A stretch of 64,000 bases of DNA, taken from positions 118,764 through 182,763 of the forward strand of contig RCAB01000088.1 in NCBI GenBank assembly GCA_003640385.1. Reading direction: 5' to 3'. The translations under genes were made by a program, and so were the position numbers. Source of the DNA: Setaria digitata (lineage: Eukaryota > Nematoda > Chromadorea > Rhabditida > Setariidae). Shown piece after piece: positions 1 to 12,721 of this stretch (its first letter is position 1; the number at the start of each line of letters is the position of its first letter). The notes under the pieces were generated by a model, which saw only the letters and a program-made list of their open reading frames with translations, did not search any database and was not told the DNA's origin.

Positions 1-2143
1 TTATACTCATTGATGTTGTTCGATCAGCTTCTTCACAAAGTGATTTCCGTTTCTGTTTATCAGAATAAAAGATGGCTCCGAAATGCCCTTTTCGTAATCT
101 CTTCCCCACCTTTATTAAATAAGCAGTAAGTTTCAAAAAGCAGATAAAAAAAAAAAAATTCGCGAGATATATTCCGATATAAACAGACTATTATTGCAAA
201 TAACCAATATAAACGATGAAGGAGAAACAATAATAAAAAGACGGAAATCCCTGAGGGAAATCTTTCTAGAATATAGAGGAAAAAATATTAAAGAAAATTC
301 AATTGCAGCGAAATAGAATAAAAATTAATTACTAAGGCGTTATGGCGTTAAAACCATCACAGCAACCAGAAACACACTTAACGTGTACAAAAGTATGGAA
401 TTTATATATGTATTTTCAAAACATTAAATATCAAAAAATTTCTAAACTGACCTGAACACAGGTGTACGTCTTCAAATTACAAATACAACATCTCGTTAGC
501 GTAGAAACAAGCAGACAATGATCACGCAAGTCAAACTGAACAATTTCGCTATCTGTTTCAAATATAATATCGGTTGGTGAACGAAAAAAATTGCGATTCT
601 ACAACAATAACTAGAATACATTCTACAAATAATGCAGTAAAAAACTTTTTTCCAAACAAAACTAAGATTTCAGTAAATACATATTTTACAAGAATTCCAT
701 CGTGGAAAAAAATTTATTTTACAAAAAACTAACATGAATTAGTGTACGACTAATTCGTCCCCTAGTGTCGCCAGCATATACTTCGGAACTATTGTTGCAC
801 CAACATAATTCCGTGATATGGATCGATTGACTCCGCTCATCTGCAAATTTCGAAAAAAAAAAAGACTTTAAAGAAAATTGTAGTTTTCCAGGACATAAAA
901 TAGACAAACAGTGAGATTCTGAATGTTGATAGAGTTAGAATGAGGTGTTTATCTCACTCCAAAAATTTCACCATTCAAGGATCCTTCTGTATGAGAAACT
1001 TCAACGTCACGAATCTCAAATTTCAAAGATAGACAAAGAAGTTAACAAAATTAAAAAGAATTCACTTGCCTGCCCCAGCATGAGTGTCGGTAGAAAAAAG
1101 CATGGTAGGATTTTGACCAATACCAACAAGGGCAATAATTGCTAGTGAACCTCGTCTACTTGCTGCTGCTAAGTATTTCTCATTAGGTGATATAGATAAC
1201 TGCAAGTGATAGAAATGCCCAAAAAATTTCGATAAAACTGAATTATGAATATTTGTAGAGATCTCACACAGTAAAAATTAAGTTTTAAAGTACTGATCTA
1301 AAAGTAGGAGTGAAGTCGGGGAAAACTATGGAAAATTTTATCAAACTGTGTTTTTGCACAGATAGGGGAAGATAAACTTTATAAATATATTGACCTTGAT
1401 AACAGATCCATCCTTAATAGAAATGACTTGTATTGGAACAGAACTTATGCGATTCCGATATTTTGATGCAAATCTTGAAAATAGATATATAGTTCCACTT
1501 GTGGATCCGACAGCTAAGTAATGTGCAGACACATCCAAACAAGTGTACTAAAAAAGAGAACATCAATGAAATCTTCACGTAATTTATTCGCCTAAGATGT
1601 TGAATGTTATTTCTGATCACTTCAAACTATAAAAAAAAAAAAAAAAAAAAACTGTTCTCAAACAATAAAATTGTAAGAGGCATCTGGAAACTGGAATAAA
1701 AAATAAAGGCTAATTCACAGCCTCAGTTCTTTATTTTCGTTAAGAATTCTATATATGCTCCAATTCTTTTTATCAAGTGTAACAGTGATTCTTTTCTTTA
1801 AGATTCATTTATTGTTATGTTTTGAGAAAAAAATCTCACGGTGTTTGCAAAATAACACAGTGCCTAAAATATGAAATGGAGCTCAGGAACTAAGATTCGA
1901 TCACTCTCCATTAAACAGTGCAGAATATCGGAGCCAAACTTTTTAACTACATTGAGTATTCCTTACTGAAAAATTTATTTGTGAACATCGAACCTTAATT
2001 CGAGTAGAAGAACTCGTTGGAAAGCTCAATTCTTCTAGGGATGTTAACTCAACGAAGAGATGAGTAAGCGGCGAACTACTACTTTCGTCTTCCGTCCTCT
2101 CTTCCGCTAAATTCGTGTTGCGTTCAGTAGAAATTATATCCAT
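1..2143 (-). CDS. HPS5-like WD40 protein, 5' part of gene (partial at left edge)
   Basis: Six exons join in frame: 1994-2143 (ATG at 2143), 1395-1547, 1070-1199, 734-840, 452-598 and 109 to beyond base 1. Seen: after a 50-residue acidic/Ser leader come WD40-type strands with motifs HYLAVGSTSGTIYLFSR, NEKYLAAASRRGSLAII, ITELCWCNNSSEVYAGD and IVQFDLRDHCLLVSTLTR, then RKGHFGAIFY. The order and spacing (leader, SSTRIKYTCLDVS, then beta-propeller, then LTR, then HFGA) fit HPS5 best. Known: HPS5 is a subunit of BLOC-2, a cytosolic complex that routes cargo to lysosome-related organelles (gut granules in worms). TECPR2 has a similar N-terminal propeller and is the main alternative. The 1070 donor is GC rather than GT (CAG|GCAAGT). 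The rest of the gene lies left of the window. Family identity is an inference from remembered similarity. Confidence 0.72.
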
Positions 2144-5100
2144 GTCAAATAGGTTTGGGTGGAAAATTTAGCCATTGAAAATGTCAGGTTCCATATCCGA
2201 GGACCAACCAAGCAATCTCTTCCTTCAGCTTATTTATTAATATCATCTCTGAAATTGACCTAGTAGCCCAGTAATGATACATACATTAGATTAATTCCGT
2301 TTGAAGCAGAAATGAAAAGTAATCAAATATGTCCCACAAAAATAATATATCAGTCACGCTGAAGTAGTAACAGTGATAGCAAAGGCGACAGTAATGATAG
2401 AAACGGACACTAATAACTTATAATACTGTCGTTACCGTCGTCATTCAATATTTCGTTATCACCAGTATAAGGCCAATCACAAACCATTACGAACTATTAG
2501 AAAGTCAATATTAAAACGTATTAGAGCTTATAATAAATAACAATAACAGTGGTAATGATAATTTTAATGATTACTAATAGTGACGACAGTGGGGCAAATG
2601 ATTCGAAACAAAAGCTGAAAAATTATGGTAGTGTAACGAAATCAATGTCTTCATAGTGGCTGCGAGACAAATGCGTAAAAAGTTACAGATAAGGGCATAA
2701 AAGTGTAAATCAGCGTAAAGAACAAAAAGAAAATGAAAAAGGAAGATGGAGAAGGAAGGGGGGAACTAAAAGTCTGAAATGATGTGGGGTTAGAGAAAAC
2801 AGCGTAGGAAAGAAAAGGAGTGATAACAAATCCTGATAACTTTATAGATAAGAACTATTGAAATGACTGATATCACTATGGCAGGTGGTACGCAAAAGGC
2901 ATCACGAAAAAACCACTAGTGAAAGAAGAAAAGACCAACAGTTATCCCATTAGTGTGTATTAAATGAGTCCCATATATCTGGAGTGAACAAAAAAATGCG
3001 AAAAATGCTGCCCGGAAAATTACCTGACTGATGGATCTCAAAATCAGGAATTCGTGGACCACCCGGATGGTCTGCAGCAAAGAGGACACGCAATATAAAC
3101 ATGAAACAGATTACACGCCATAGGTAGGGACAAAGGTCACACAACAGCTGGACTCACTAAGCTCGTGTTCCATTTCCGCTACATTCTCATAGTGCTATCT
3201 CGCTGCAACACGCAGATGAGGCTCGGCTGAAATTTATGAAGATGTCTGTCTGATTTTTTAAAATGAATCATCGAGATCCGGAAGTTTTTGTTTCCAAGCA
3301 GAATGGGTGAAATCTGTCCCGAATTGGAAAGAGAGAAAATATCTAGGAACATTCTCAAGACGGTGAACATATTTGACTCTTTGAACAGCTCAAAGTTTTT
3401 CAAATTGATTGTATCAGTCGGAAAACCGTATTTGATCTTGTTGAATATGCAGATTGAGTACCGGAGGATTGCTTTTCCTACTTTAAAGTTTCGATCACAT
3501 TGGTTTCCATATATCAGTTTTGTAATAATCCTTAAACCAAACGATTCTTCGAAACAAGATTTGTCAGTAATTTCGTTTCAATTGCATTTTTTCTCCTCTA
3601 AGCTTTTCTGCTTCAGTATTTTCATATGACCTATAGAAATATAGAGGTGTTAAGAATCGCAAGGAATTCTTTGCTTGATGGGTTCACATGGAGTTTATTG
3701 TCTTATAATTCCAGAAGTTAATGAGTTGTATTAAATAATAAAATGTTTGTCTACTAACGAAAAGTGACATCTGAGATTCAGAAGTTCTGGAAGGACTGAC
3801 ATACAACATGATAAAGTCATATTGCAGAATCTACGGGACGATTTCGGATATACAGGAAGGCTTTGAGTTTCCAAACTACATTTTCAAACTCATTCTGCCC
3901 GATTATTCCAGCCATCAGCCAGTAGGGAACAACTGGTATCTTTCACGTGTAACGTCATCCATCCTCAATTCAGGAATCCTACTGCGTCATTTCGAAAAAG
4001 ATCCGGCAAGGAGCATCCTAATGAGATGACAATTCCGTCGATGAGATGATAAGTTTCGCGTACATTCTATTGCTGTTGGCACCAGTGCTTTGTTGCAATG
4101 CATCAAGAGCAACGTTTCATAGCATTCTGTCGGTGCCATTGGTTGACGTGTTACGATTGAGTAGTGCCCTGTAGGGAACGGATGATTCTTGCGTGGAATT
4201 GACGTGAGAAGTGCTGCTTCATGCGTCATGACACTCGTCCTTCCGTGTCACTCAATCACTGATACTGAATCATCGGACCTCATTCCTTTTCCCTCCGACT
4301 TGCCAAGACATTTCCACACTATGTTTACTTTCTACTGCTTCACTTCCCTTTCTAGCTATCAGCGCCAGTGATTCCTTTAAGTGACAGATGAGTGCACCTA
4401 CCATTTTGCATTTGTTTTCAGTGACTAATTAAATACCTAGCAAGAGGTTATGATCACACCTGTTCTCACTCCTGCTTCTCAACCATCTCTGCACCTCTGC
4501 ATCATTGTTGATAAGGTGGACTTTGGGGCACACTCAAGCAAGTGTTTTTGGCTTTCTTTGATATGAATGTAGCAACTGACATCATAATATCATACGAAAG
4601 CTAAAGATACTTCCTCTTTTGTCTGCGCGAAATGACTCGATTCTTTCATTTCTGAATTTTTTTCCTCATTTCCAGGGAATTAACTTTTAATATGACACAG
4701 GACCTGTCACATTTTGTATGCACATTTGTTGCTTATTGTTACTGCATTCATGGTTAGAAAATTCACTGAGAACAGGAAAGTTGAACTTATTAAGCATCGC
4801 TGAGCACTTTTCCCCTTCTCTTCCTCCACTTCATTTGCATGAAGATAAGCACTAGTTTCTGAGTTATCTAGGGCTTCGGGACTCTAGTCCTCAATTTTTG
4901 AATACAAGATGCATTACTGCACATAGTCGTAAACTTCTGCATCCTTAATGTATTGTTCTGGATATTTGAGGTATTTATTTCTTGGATTAGACCTATCTTA
5001 AACTTTAAAATAAGTAAAAAACACCATCAGAAATACACACTTCTACGGAGTGCCATTTATGTCTCATTCGAAGCTTGTCGATATAAGATTCAAATTTGTT

Positions 5101-5314
5101 AGCACTTCGATTCTGGAGTACTATTTAGTTTCTTGCTTTAGTTTTCCAGTTAATAAAACATACTGATTTCATTAATTTGGATCAAGCTTCTTTATAAAAC
5201 CTGTTGAAAGTGTGTTTTGTTAAAGTTGAAAGGGTCAAATTTTGAATTTGCATATTTTTAGGAAAAGAAATGATTACTATACTCCCGTAACGCTGAATCC
5301 ATTACAGTCTTAGA
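2144..5314. other. Divergent intergenic region, no supported gene
   Basis: This region lies between the divergent starts of the HPS5-like gene and the GT92 gene, so it presumably holds both promoters. 2340-2600 is a degenerate A/G/T-rich stretch with many copies of agtaatgata-like words. Open frames at 3288-3629 (+), 3808-4029 (+) and 3024-3144 (-) have no recognisable family. The last has a hydrophobic leader-like stretch (VICFMFILRVLFAADHPGG) ending at a good GT donor, but I found no partner exon. I see no RNA gene. Confidence 0.5.
5301..5314 (+). promoter_or_regulatory. Candidate spliced-leader trans-splice acceptor for the GT92 gene
   Basis: The sequence attacag ends seven bases before the ATG at 5315. 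An AG acceptor this close to the start codon, with no upstream coding exon, is typical of SL1 trans-splicing in nematodes. It is inference only. An ordinary 5' UTR intron would look the same. Confidence 0.35.
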
Positions 5315-8300
5315 ATGAAGCGTGGTCGTTTTAGGGTTAGACCTTGCTTTCCACATGCCCGTTTATTCCTACAGTTTTTCTTTGGGGTGCTTCTCATTTC
5401 ACTGTCCATTACTGCTTTGCTGCTTTCCACTTCACTCTTCTTGCTACGTGGACATGGATCACGATCACTTCCCGAATTATATGATGACAGTACGGATGCT
5501 GAAGAAGATGGCTTTTCTTGTAAATTGCGTGGCAAGTTTTCCGATTTCATTCCAGAACAAACAACGTGAATTATATGCAGAGTTACGGAACTATGGTTTT
5601 GATGTGTTCTCAATATTGTATCTGTAGGTTTACATCTTGTCTGTTGCTGCTGCTGTCTAGATTTCTTGCCAGTTTTGTTGGGATCATTCCATAATTTGTC
5701 TTGTCTGTTACTTTTATTCCTCAGTATAGCTTATCAGAAAACTATCGTTTGCAAAGAATAAAGCTTTGCTTGAGGTTGTTGGGATCGCTTATGCCATGAC
5801 TTTTTTGCTTCGTTCGTTTCGACAATAATCGTACCACCTATCTTTTCCACTTCTACACCGATCTGTGTCATTTTTGTATAATCATAACACCAGTCTCTCT
5901 TTCCCTGTAATTTACCTTCAATTTCTACGACCTGCAGAGTAGTCGTGCTGCTGATTCCTATACAGTAGTTGCATGCTAATTTCTGTTACTCACACAGTAA
6001 TTGCGTTAATATGTACAGTATTCGTAGGCTAACGCTAATTTTGCCATTTATTAGAGCATTTGGAAATTTATTAAATTCTGAATCGAACTGTGCATTATTT
6101 CTGAAACTCAGTTCAACTAATCACAATAATTCACTAGGTTTTTGTGTGCTTTGCTTATAATGTATGTATCTTTACATTTATTGTATTACAACTCCATTAC
6201 TGCAATACCTTATTAACAAGAACAGAGATGACTTAGTGCATTGCTTCCGATAGTTCCTATAAGTAAGTCAAAAGAAGAACGCTTCAAATGTTTCATCAGT
6301 CTTTTTATTTCTGGTCGCCGTCGATCTTTACGTGCTTCTAGAGTGACGTGACGTAATAGCTTTCAATCAGTATTGAATCGTTGAATTTGAAAATTTTAAT
6401 TTATCGAAATCCCTTTGACAGCGTTACTGAACTCCTCGGACTTTTCCAGTACAACAATTTTTTTGGTATTCAAATTTTTCATTTTTTTGACTGTAGAGGC
6501 AGGTAATCGTAATCACTCGGTGTCTTTTTTGTAGTAACCGACTTGCCGAGAGCTGAGAAATTTACGGTGCAGAATCTTACCAGCAGATCATTGATAATAA
6601 CACGGTCGGTACTTTTTCAACAACGCTCTGGCTTGTACCTAAAAATATTATTTTTGAAAAGGTGTGAAACCGATGTGAGTGACGTACGACTACAGGTTGG
6701 TACTATTATTACATTTCCTCGCATTGTATCACAATTGTGGAAACTGTCAGCTGTTAATCTACACAATGCAAATGAAATCTAGATGTTCCACTAGAACGTA
6801 CCCGTCCCGTAGTTATCGCCGTCGCATTTGTTTAGTTTCTAATAAAATTTCTATGAAGTCAGGTTGATTCGAAGATTCTATGTCCCGCTATAAAGCATAT
6901 CGAAAGTGATCACTGTCCATGGGATTGGGCTCCAAAATGCGCCTGGTCATCGTTTATCGCAACTGCAAGACTAGATTTCACTCCCAGTCATATTCTTGTA
7001 AGCTTTTGACTTCTTTTGCTTAAGTGAAACTTTCTTGTACTATAATTTCATAACTACATGCTTAAAAGGGAATGCTCTAAAAGCGAGTTTTTCTAACTTT
7101 TTATTCATTAGAACAACCAAAAAATATTTTAATTAGAGATTCAAGCGCGGAATTTCCAGTTTCTTTCTGAATTATTATAGTATTGAATGGGATGTAGAGT
7201 AGTAAGAGTATACAAAGGTTTACATATTCTTATTCCTCATTGACGAAGGAAATAGAGAAAGTTAAAATGAAATTATATTTTTAGAAGTTTAAGCCTTTCA
7301 TTACAACATATTCTCATTTTAGTTTAATTTTGATAGCCACGTTATTGAATTACGCTTCGAGTCCTCACATAATATCAAGAATTTACTCTTCGCTGTTTGC
7401 ACTCAACCTCTGTATTGGTTAGTCTTAATATTTAAATTTAGAAATAGTTTGATTTAAAACTTTTACAATGACATATACTAAATACTGAAGCTAGTAGAAA
7501 AAATGAAGAATAAGATATCATGAACTATGCGGAGCCTTTAGTGAATCCATCTCAGTACTTTACTGAAAGCTTAGAGAATTGTCTGAGTGAATAGTTTTGT
7601 CACGTTTGAGTCAACGTGAAATAAGTTCAGATTACGTAGAACCTTGTTGTCTCAGTTATCATCGTATTTGGATTAACGGCTTTCATCTTATTGAACGTTG
7701 TTACATATTCACGCTTACTCTTCGTTTATTTATTGATTTATTTATTTATTTTTTTCATGTCTACAAAACTTTTGAAATGAAAGAGCAGTTTTTATAGCCT
7801 ATGACAGTTCACTTGAGTTTGCGTGTTCCTCAGAGTTGCTTCGTGAAAATACGTTCCTTCCACCATAAGCCTTCTGAATGTTTGTTAAAGAAAGCCTACG
7901 GTAAGTTAGCAGAGTGAAACGAAGTATAAACGATTTCAAGTGGTTATGTTCGCGATGGATTTCCGGTGATGCAGCTTTCCTTAGTGAAAATAGCAAGAAG
8001 TGAAGTGGATATTGGATTCAGCATTGTTATTGTAGTTCAGGAAAGTGTCACCCTAGGGTACGGCACATTGATTTGCCGAAATATCTTGACAGATTAATGG
8101 CCAAAATCACAAACTGGAAGAGGAAAAGTCGGATCGAACTCGTTTTATAAAAACCATCCTGGTGGAAGTAGCATAAGAGTCTGATAAAAGCTTTGATGAG
8201 AAATTAGAGAATGTATCTTGTAGCATTGAAGATTAGGTCATAGAGGACGGAAAGTCATGCTTATTTTGAAGACTTCAACTTTTTGGCGCATAAAACAGAA

Positions 8301-10390
8301 ATTACTGCATGTCTTTGAAAGATAAGAATGTGATACACTGGATATGACTTAATAAAAAGTCTAAGAACCCGCATTACGACAAAGTATTGGACTTCTTTTT
8401 ATAATGAGAGAAATGTCGTTATAAAAAGAACATTAGTTCTAATCTTGAGCAACACAATCATACTTCTTCTTCTTTCACAATCTCTTCGTCACTTCAGGTA
8501 CGTCGACTGGCTTAAAATAATCGAATTCATTGAGATATGGACGTCACAGGGCGCCAACCATTTCTTCTTCTACGTTTACACAGTTTCACAGCTTGTCATG
8601 GACGTATTACAGTATTATGAAATGAAAGTTCGTCACATTTTTTACCGTTTCACTGCACAAAGATTCTGTATGCATTTGCATTCGAATGGCCAGTACTAAT
8701 TTCTGAATAGCTATCGATGTTGATTAAATAACTGCACAAAGATTCTGTATGCATTTACACCTCGATCCATTTCTGAAGCGAAATGCCACTCTTATTTAGG
8801 ATTCTATAGTTTGCAAGGATGCTTGTCAGGCCAGACTTTGGTTACCGTAATTGTTTAATTTCAGGGGACTGTGACATTACTGCCTTGGAAATCATTCCCC
8901 GTAGGAGAAAATGAAAATCCGAACAGAGATGTGTACAGGTAATTTCTTAATGCAAACAAATCATTACCAGAGGAAAAGTTATGTGAGGTAGTGTAATCGT
9001 ACCTTTTGTCTTCCATATTTCTGATTATTTTAAAAGAGTTTTACGAACTGCTAAATTTCTCTATTCTTAGAAGATCTATCACGTGAATGTGTTCTTAGTG
9101 TCATCTCCAAAAGTTAGAGAGATGGCCCTAAGAACTGATTCACGTGATAGATCTACTAAGAAAAAAAAAGTTATATTCCAGTGCATGTGAATGTGGTGAC
9201 GTAGGAAAGATATAGTGCTTGATTTACCATCATAACCCATGATGATTCGACATGAGGCAGTAAAGTCGTTCCGAGTTTCCTCCTTCATAAAGGAGCAGAG
9301 TGCAACTGTCCAGAAAAAATGTTATGGCACTGAAACAGGTAAAGGAAGTAAACATTTAGGCTAGCACATAGTCTCGCAAACAATGACTGTTTGTGGCGTG
9401 CGCAAAGTGCTCGTTTTGTTGCATTTGTTGATCTGGATGAATATATTCTCACTATGAGTGGGTTAGTTTCATCACACGGTTAGGCAAGATTTAAAGCTAG
9501 AATTTCTGCTTGCTATTATCTGTATGGAAGTGCAAGAAAATTAATTCCAGATGACAGCTCGAAACATTTCTGCTGATCTAAACGAAACAGGTTACCTCTT
9601 CACTTGAAGTTTCCTTTGAAAAGAATGAACTGTGAAAGCTATTATCAAAGTTGAAACAAGCAACAATCTAGTATACTTGAAGTAAAGTGAATCAAGTTGC
9701 AGTGTTCCTCTTGCTTCATTTATTGAGAAGAAAGCCAACTTATGCCCACATTGCGGTAGTTTTGCTGCGATACATCGAAAAATGTATTATGTTTCGCTTC
9801 GACCACAGGGTTTGTTTGCTTTTTATCTTTTATTTCTCCTCCACCTAAGCTATCAAAATTTCAAGTACTTTCAGGAGACGAAATAAATGGATTCGGGATG
9901 GACCTATTTTGTGAGAACATTCCCTTCACATTAGTTGTTTAGGTTTTGCCAACTTGATATGATATAAACGAAATGTTGCACTATTTCACTATTTCAGATG
10001 ATTTTCACTGGTATGATATAAAATTCGAATGGCTAACAAATATTGGTTATGGATTACCTGAAGCAGATGGGCCTCATAAACAAATAGTTCGTCCAGAGAC
10101 GGTTTCAATAATCTCGACACATTCAACGAGGAAAAGTTATCACGGTTATGTCGATGTTAATGTGAGTGTATGGATAATATAATTGGTAATGAGGAACTTC
10201 AGTTAAATATTAGTGACTTCATAAATGTTGTCAAGTGAAGGGAAAAAATTATATCCTCTCCACTTCCCACAGTTTAATAGTGAAAGATGTAAAAGGAAAA
10301 TGCGATCGCTAAGAAACTGAACCAGAGTCTAAAATCTCACATTCCAGTGCAAGAAGAACGGCATTATTAATATTTAAATAGTTATTGTAT

Positions 10391-10428
<38 letters not shown>

Positions 10429-11115
10429 ATATATTGATATATATATATTTATAAAGTTAATATTTATATATATATTTATTTATATTTTTTTAAATATAAA
10501 TATATTTTTATTTTTTTTCTATTTAAATATTAACTTTATAAAAACCCAAGAGTTTACCAGCTGTTGTAGAGATCTTTAGAAATTTTGCAATATTTTTTGG
10601 TATCAACCCTTACTGATCATTTAATTATTGCGCGATTTTTGTCCTTTCCGATGTATCATTAAATGAAAAGTAATCTCCTAATCTCCTCATGGATCCGTTT
10701 TGAGCTCAATTCTTCCGAAGTTGCTCTGCTACATGCTTCGTACAAATGGTCCGAAAGCAGTCCTCCCGTGAACATTGTCTATACTGCGGCACACTTTGTC
10801 AATACCCTAGTCTCCCTCAAGAAGGCATATCATGAAGTAGCCGGATCGTTATTCAGAAATAAAACATTGAAAAATAACAAGATACTGCAAATCGAAATCG
10901 ACAAATGCATTAATCGGTAAACGGTTCCTTTCGTTTCTCTTCTAAATCATGCAGATGTAAGCAGGTTGAGCACTGAAATGAATCATGTAGTTTTCAGATG
11001 GCATGTAAACAAATGCAAAGTAATTGATATGTGTAAAGCAAGAGTGAATGACGACAGCCAGCTCAAATGGATCTATGGGGACAATTTCAACAATGATAAA
11101 TATCAGTTTGTGTAG
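5315..11115 (+). CDS. Glycosyltransferase family 92 (DUF23-type), type II membrane protein
   Basis: Twelve exons: 5315-5519, 6535-6674, 6863-6997, 7323-7417, 8498-8627, 8865-8938, 9360-9461, 9703-9809, 9875-9910, 9998-10161, 10705-10916, 10998-11115 (TAG). They sum to 1518 nt, giving 505 residues and stop, with all phases compatible. Seen: a short basic N-terminus, then a 25-30 residue hydrophobic signal anchor (about residues 17-44), then a luminal stem. The GT92 core follows: FAVCTQPLYW, WLKIIEFIEIWTSQGANHFF, VTLLPW, NDCLWRAQSARFVAFVDLDEY with the DxD-like metal/sugar site, HKQIVRPETVSIISTH, and EVALLHASYKW. Known: GT92 enzymes are Golgi galactosyltransferases; worm GALT-1 adds beta-1,4-galactose to core fucose. 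The substrate here is unknown. Exon 2 and the 6674/6863 junction are the least certain, because another frame at about 6781-6860 also looks coding-like. Confidence 0.85.
8652..8756. repeat. 26-bp direct repeat pair in a GT92 intron
   Basis: The 26 bases at 8652-8677 recur exactly at 8731-8756, within the intron 8628-8864. It looks like a small local duplication with no evident function. Confidence 0.75.
9066..9160. repeat. Long imperfect inverted repeat (hairpin) in a GT92 intron
   Basis: Arms 9066-9107 and 9119-9160 (42 nt each) are nearly perfect reverse complements around an 11-nt loop. The core agatctatcacgtgaat pairs with attcacgtgatagatct, flanked by gttcttag/ctaagaac and tcatctc/gagatgg with a few mismatches. 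It sits inside the intron 8939-9359. The size and loop suit a pre-miRNA or mirtron-like hairpin, but a small MITE or inverted-repeat relic fits equally well. Confidence 0.8.
10391..10463. repeat. TA microsatellite
   Basis: An uninterrupted run of about 17 AT dinucleotides is followed by degenerate TA-rich sequence, within the GT92 intron 10162-10704. Confidence 0.9.
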
Positions 11116-12392
11116 GGATATAACTTTATGAATAATGCCGTGTTTGTATATGTGGAAAAATAGCTTTGTAAGTAAAAGACGGACCGATTATTGAAGACTT
11201 GGTATAATGATTTCTTGATAGTACCGGATTCATACACTGCTTCTAATTTTCTTGTGCAGAGGTATTAAACCGTTATGGTAGAATTTAGCACGTAGTGTCA
11301 TTTTTAAACTACCACGAAGGCCTTTCCACGCTTGGTCAGCTTCGATAAATCTCTTCCACGCATCTTATTATCAATGACTAGTCGATTTATCCCCCTCACA
11401 CTAATCACTATCATCATTCCATTCTTTTGCCACTTACCTTCAAAAGTTTAGAGTATTTTGCCATATTAAAAAAGCCCCTTTCAATTTTTAATTTTACCAT
11501 ACTGTTTTCTGAAAACTGTTTTCTTCTGCAATTTTCTAGTCACTTCCATCTCCCTCTTTATAAAACTTAAAAAAAAAAAAAAAAAAAACTCAAGTTTTCG
11601 AAGTGCTTCTAATCNCTGGAAAGGTTCCTTTCTGTTTTCTTCTGCAATTTTCTAGTCACTTCCATCTCCCTCTTTATAAAACTTAAAAAAAAAAAAAAAA
11701 AAANTTTTCTGAAAACTGTTTTCTTCTGCAATTTTCTAGTCACTTCCATCTCCCTCTTTATAAAACTTAAAAAAAAAAAAAAAAAAAACTCAAGTTTTCG
11801 AAGTGCTTCTAATCCTTGAACAATACTGCTCCCGACATCTCCGATAGTTGATACAAATGAAGTATCGATATTTATGAGACACTTATTCCTAGACATCTTT
11901 GTTTACTAAAAGGAACAACTATCTGTGCACAGCAAAATTTTAGTGCATTATCTATGCTCTGTTCAGAGTAATCCAAAAACCGTGATAAATTGAAGTGGTT
12001 TTAATGCGAACTGTAAACAGCAGATACAATTAATAACTGACCGGTAGAGACACTCCACACGGCAAAATTTATAAACCATATGAGGAACATGAAAATTCCC
12101 GTACAGAAATTTTTTATATAAAATATGAACAATACAGTAGTATCCCAGACGGTATGGGAAATTTCTGGATATCATCACTGCTACCATTTAGTACCTATTA
12201 AACGAAATCTTACGGAGACGCCTCGGCACTATTTCATGTAATTATTCGTAATGATATTGGAAAACAGTTTTCGGGCAGTGGCTATCTGTGTCCGCCAGTG
12301 CTGTTAAATAATAGATCCAATTAATAAATGATGAGTTCCGTTAAAAGCCCTTGAAAAACTTTTGCAAGGACCGCAAATTTCTTCCAAATACG
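11116..12392. other. Convergent intergenic region with gapped triplication
   Basis: This region lies between the stop of the GT92 gene (+) and the polyadenylation signal of vab-10 form B (-). No coding region is supported. It contains a 110-base unit at 11505-11614, a partial copy at 11616-11703 and a full copy at 11705-11814, separated by single N characters at 11615 and 11704. It also carries long A tracts. Confidence 0.6.
11505..11814. repeat. Triplicated 110-bp unit flanking two single-N gaps
   Basis: The full copies 11505-11614 and 11705-11814 appear identical. The middle copy 11616-11703 lacks both ends. Each boundary is a single N. This is the signature of contig ends that overlap but were joined without being collapsed. 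Confidence 0.85.
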
Positions 12393-12398
12393 TTTATT
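12393..12398 (-). terminator. Candidate polyadenylation signal for vab-10 form B
   Basis: The minus-strand AATAAA (tttatt on plus) lies about 325 nt downstream of the form B stop codon at 12722-12724. It is the first canonical hexamer I noticed in the 3' flank. Confidence 0.55.
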
Positions 12399-12721
12399 TC
12401 ATAGTGGGAACAAGACGAAGGGATGGGGGTTTAATAAGCTTAAATAGTGATAAAATATTAATGTGATGTCCGCAGTAAATATATACGTAGGTACCCGAAC
12501 AGTCACTCAGATATGTGAACAGGGGAAGAAGGATTGCGCTGCAAATAAAAAAGACTTTGGGAATAATTATACAAATAAGTGATTTGCTCTTTAATTAGGC
12601 ATGATGAGTAAGAAGTAAAATGAAAGTGGTAGAATTAAAGTTACAACAAAACAATTCGTAAACAAAATTTCGTTCAATCCCTAGAGAAATCATTTTCGCA
12701 ATAATATGGAATCAGGCCAAC

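Noticed and set aside
3288..3629. 113-codon plus-strand open frame
   Set aside because: No recognisable family and no convincing splice partners. The opposite strand is also open, so chance is likely.
3808..4029. 73-codon plus-strand open frame with coding-like composition
   Set aside because: No homology recognised and no neighbouring exons. Left as unsupported.
8036..8160. Coding-like frame following a TTCAG in the GT92 intron 7418-8497
   Set aside because: The exon 7323-7417 ends in the phase required by 8498 and gives the family motif PLYWYVDWLK directly, leaving no room for it.
9551..9590. 40-nt segment with good AG/GT borders in the GT92 gene
   Set aside because: Skipping it (9461 to 9703) gives the family-like spacing after DLDEY and keeps the total in frame. 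Including it does not.
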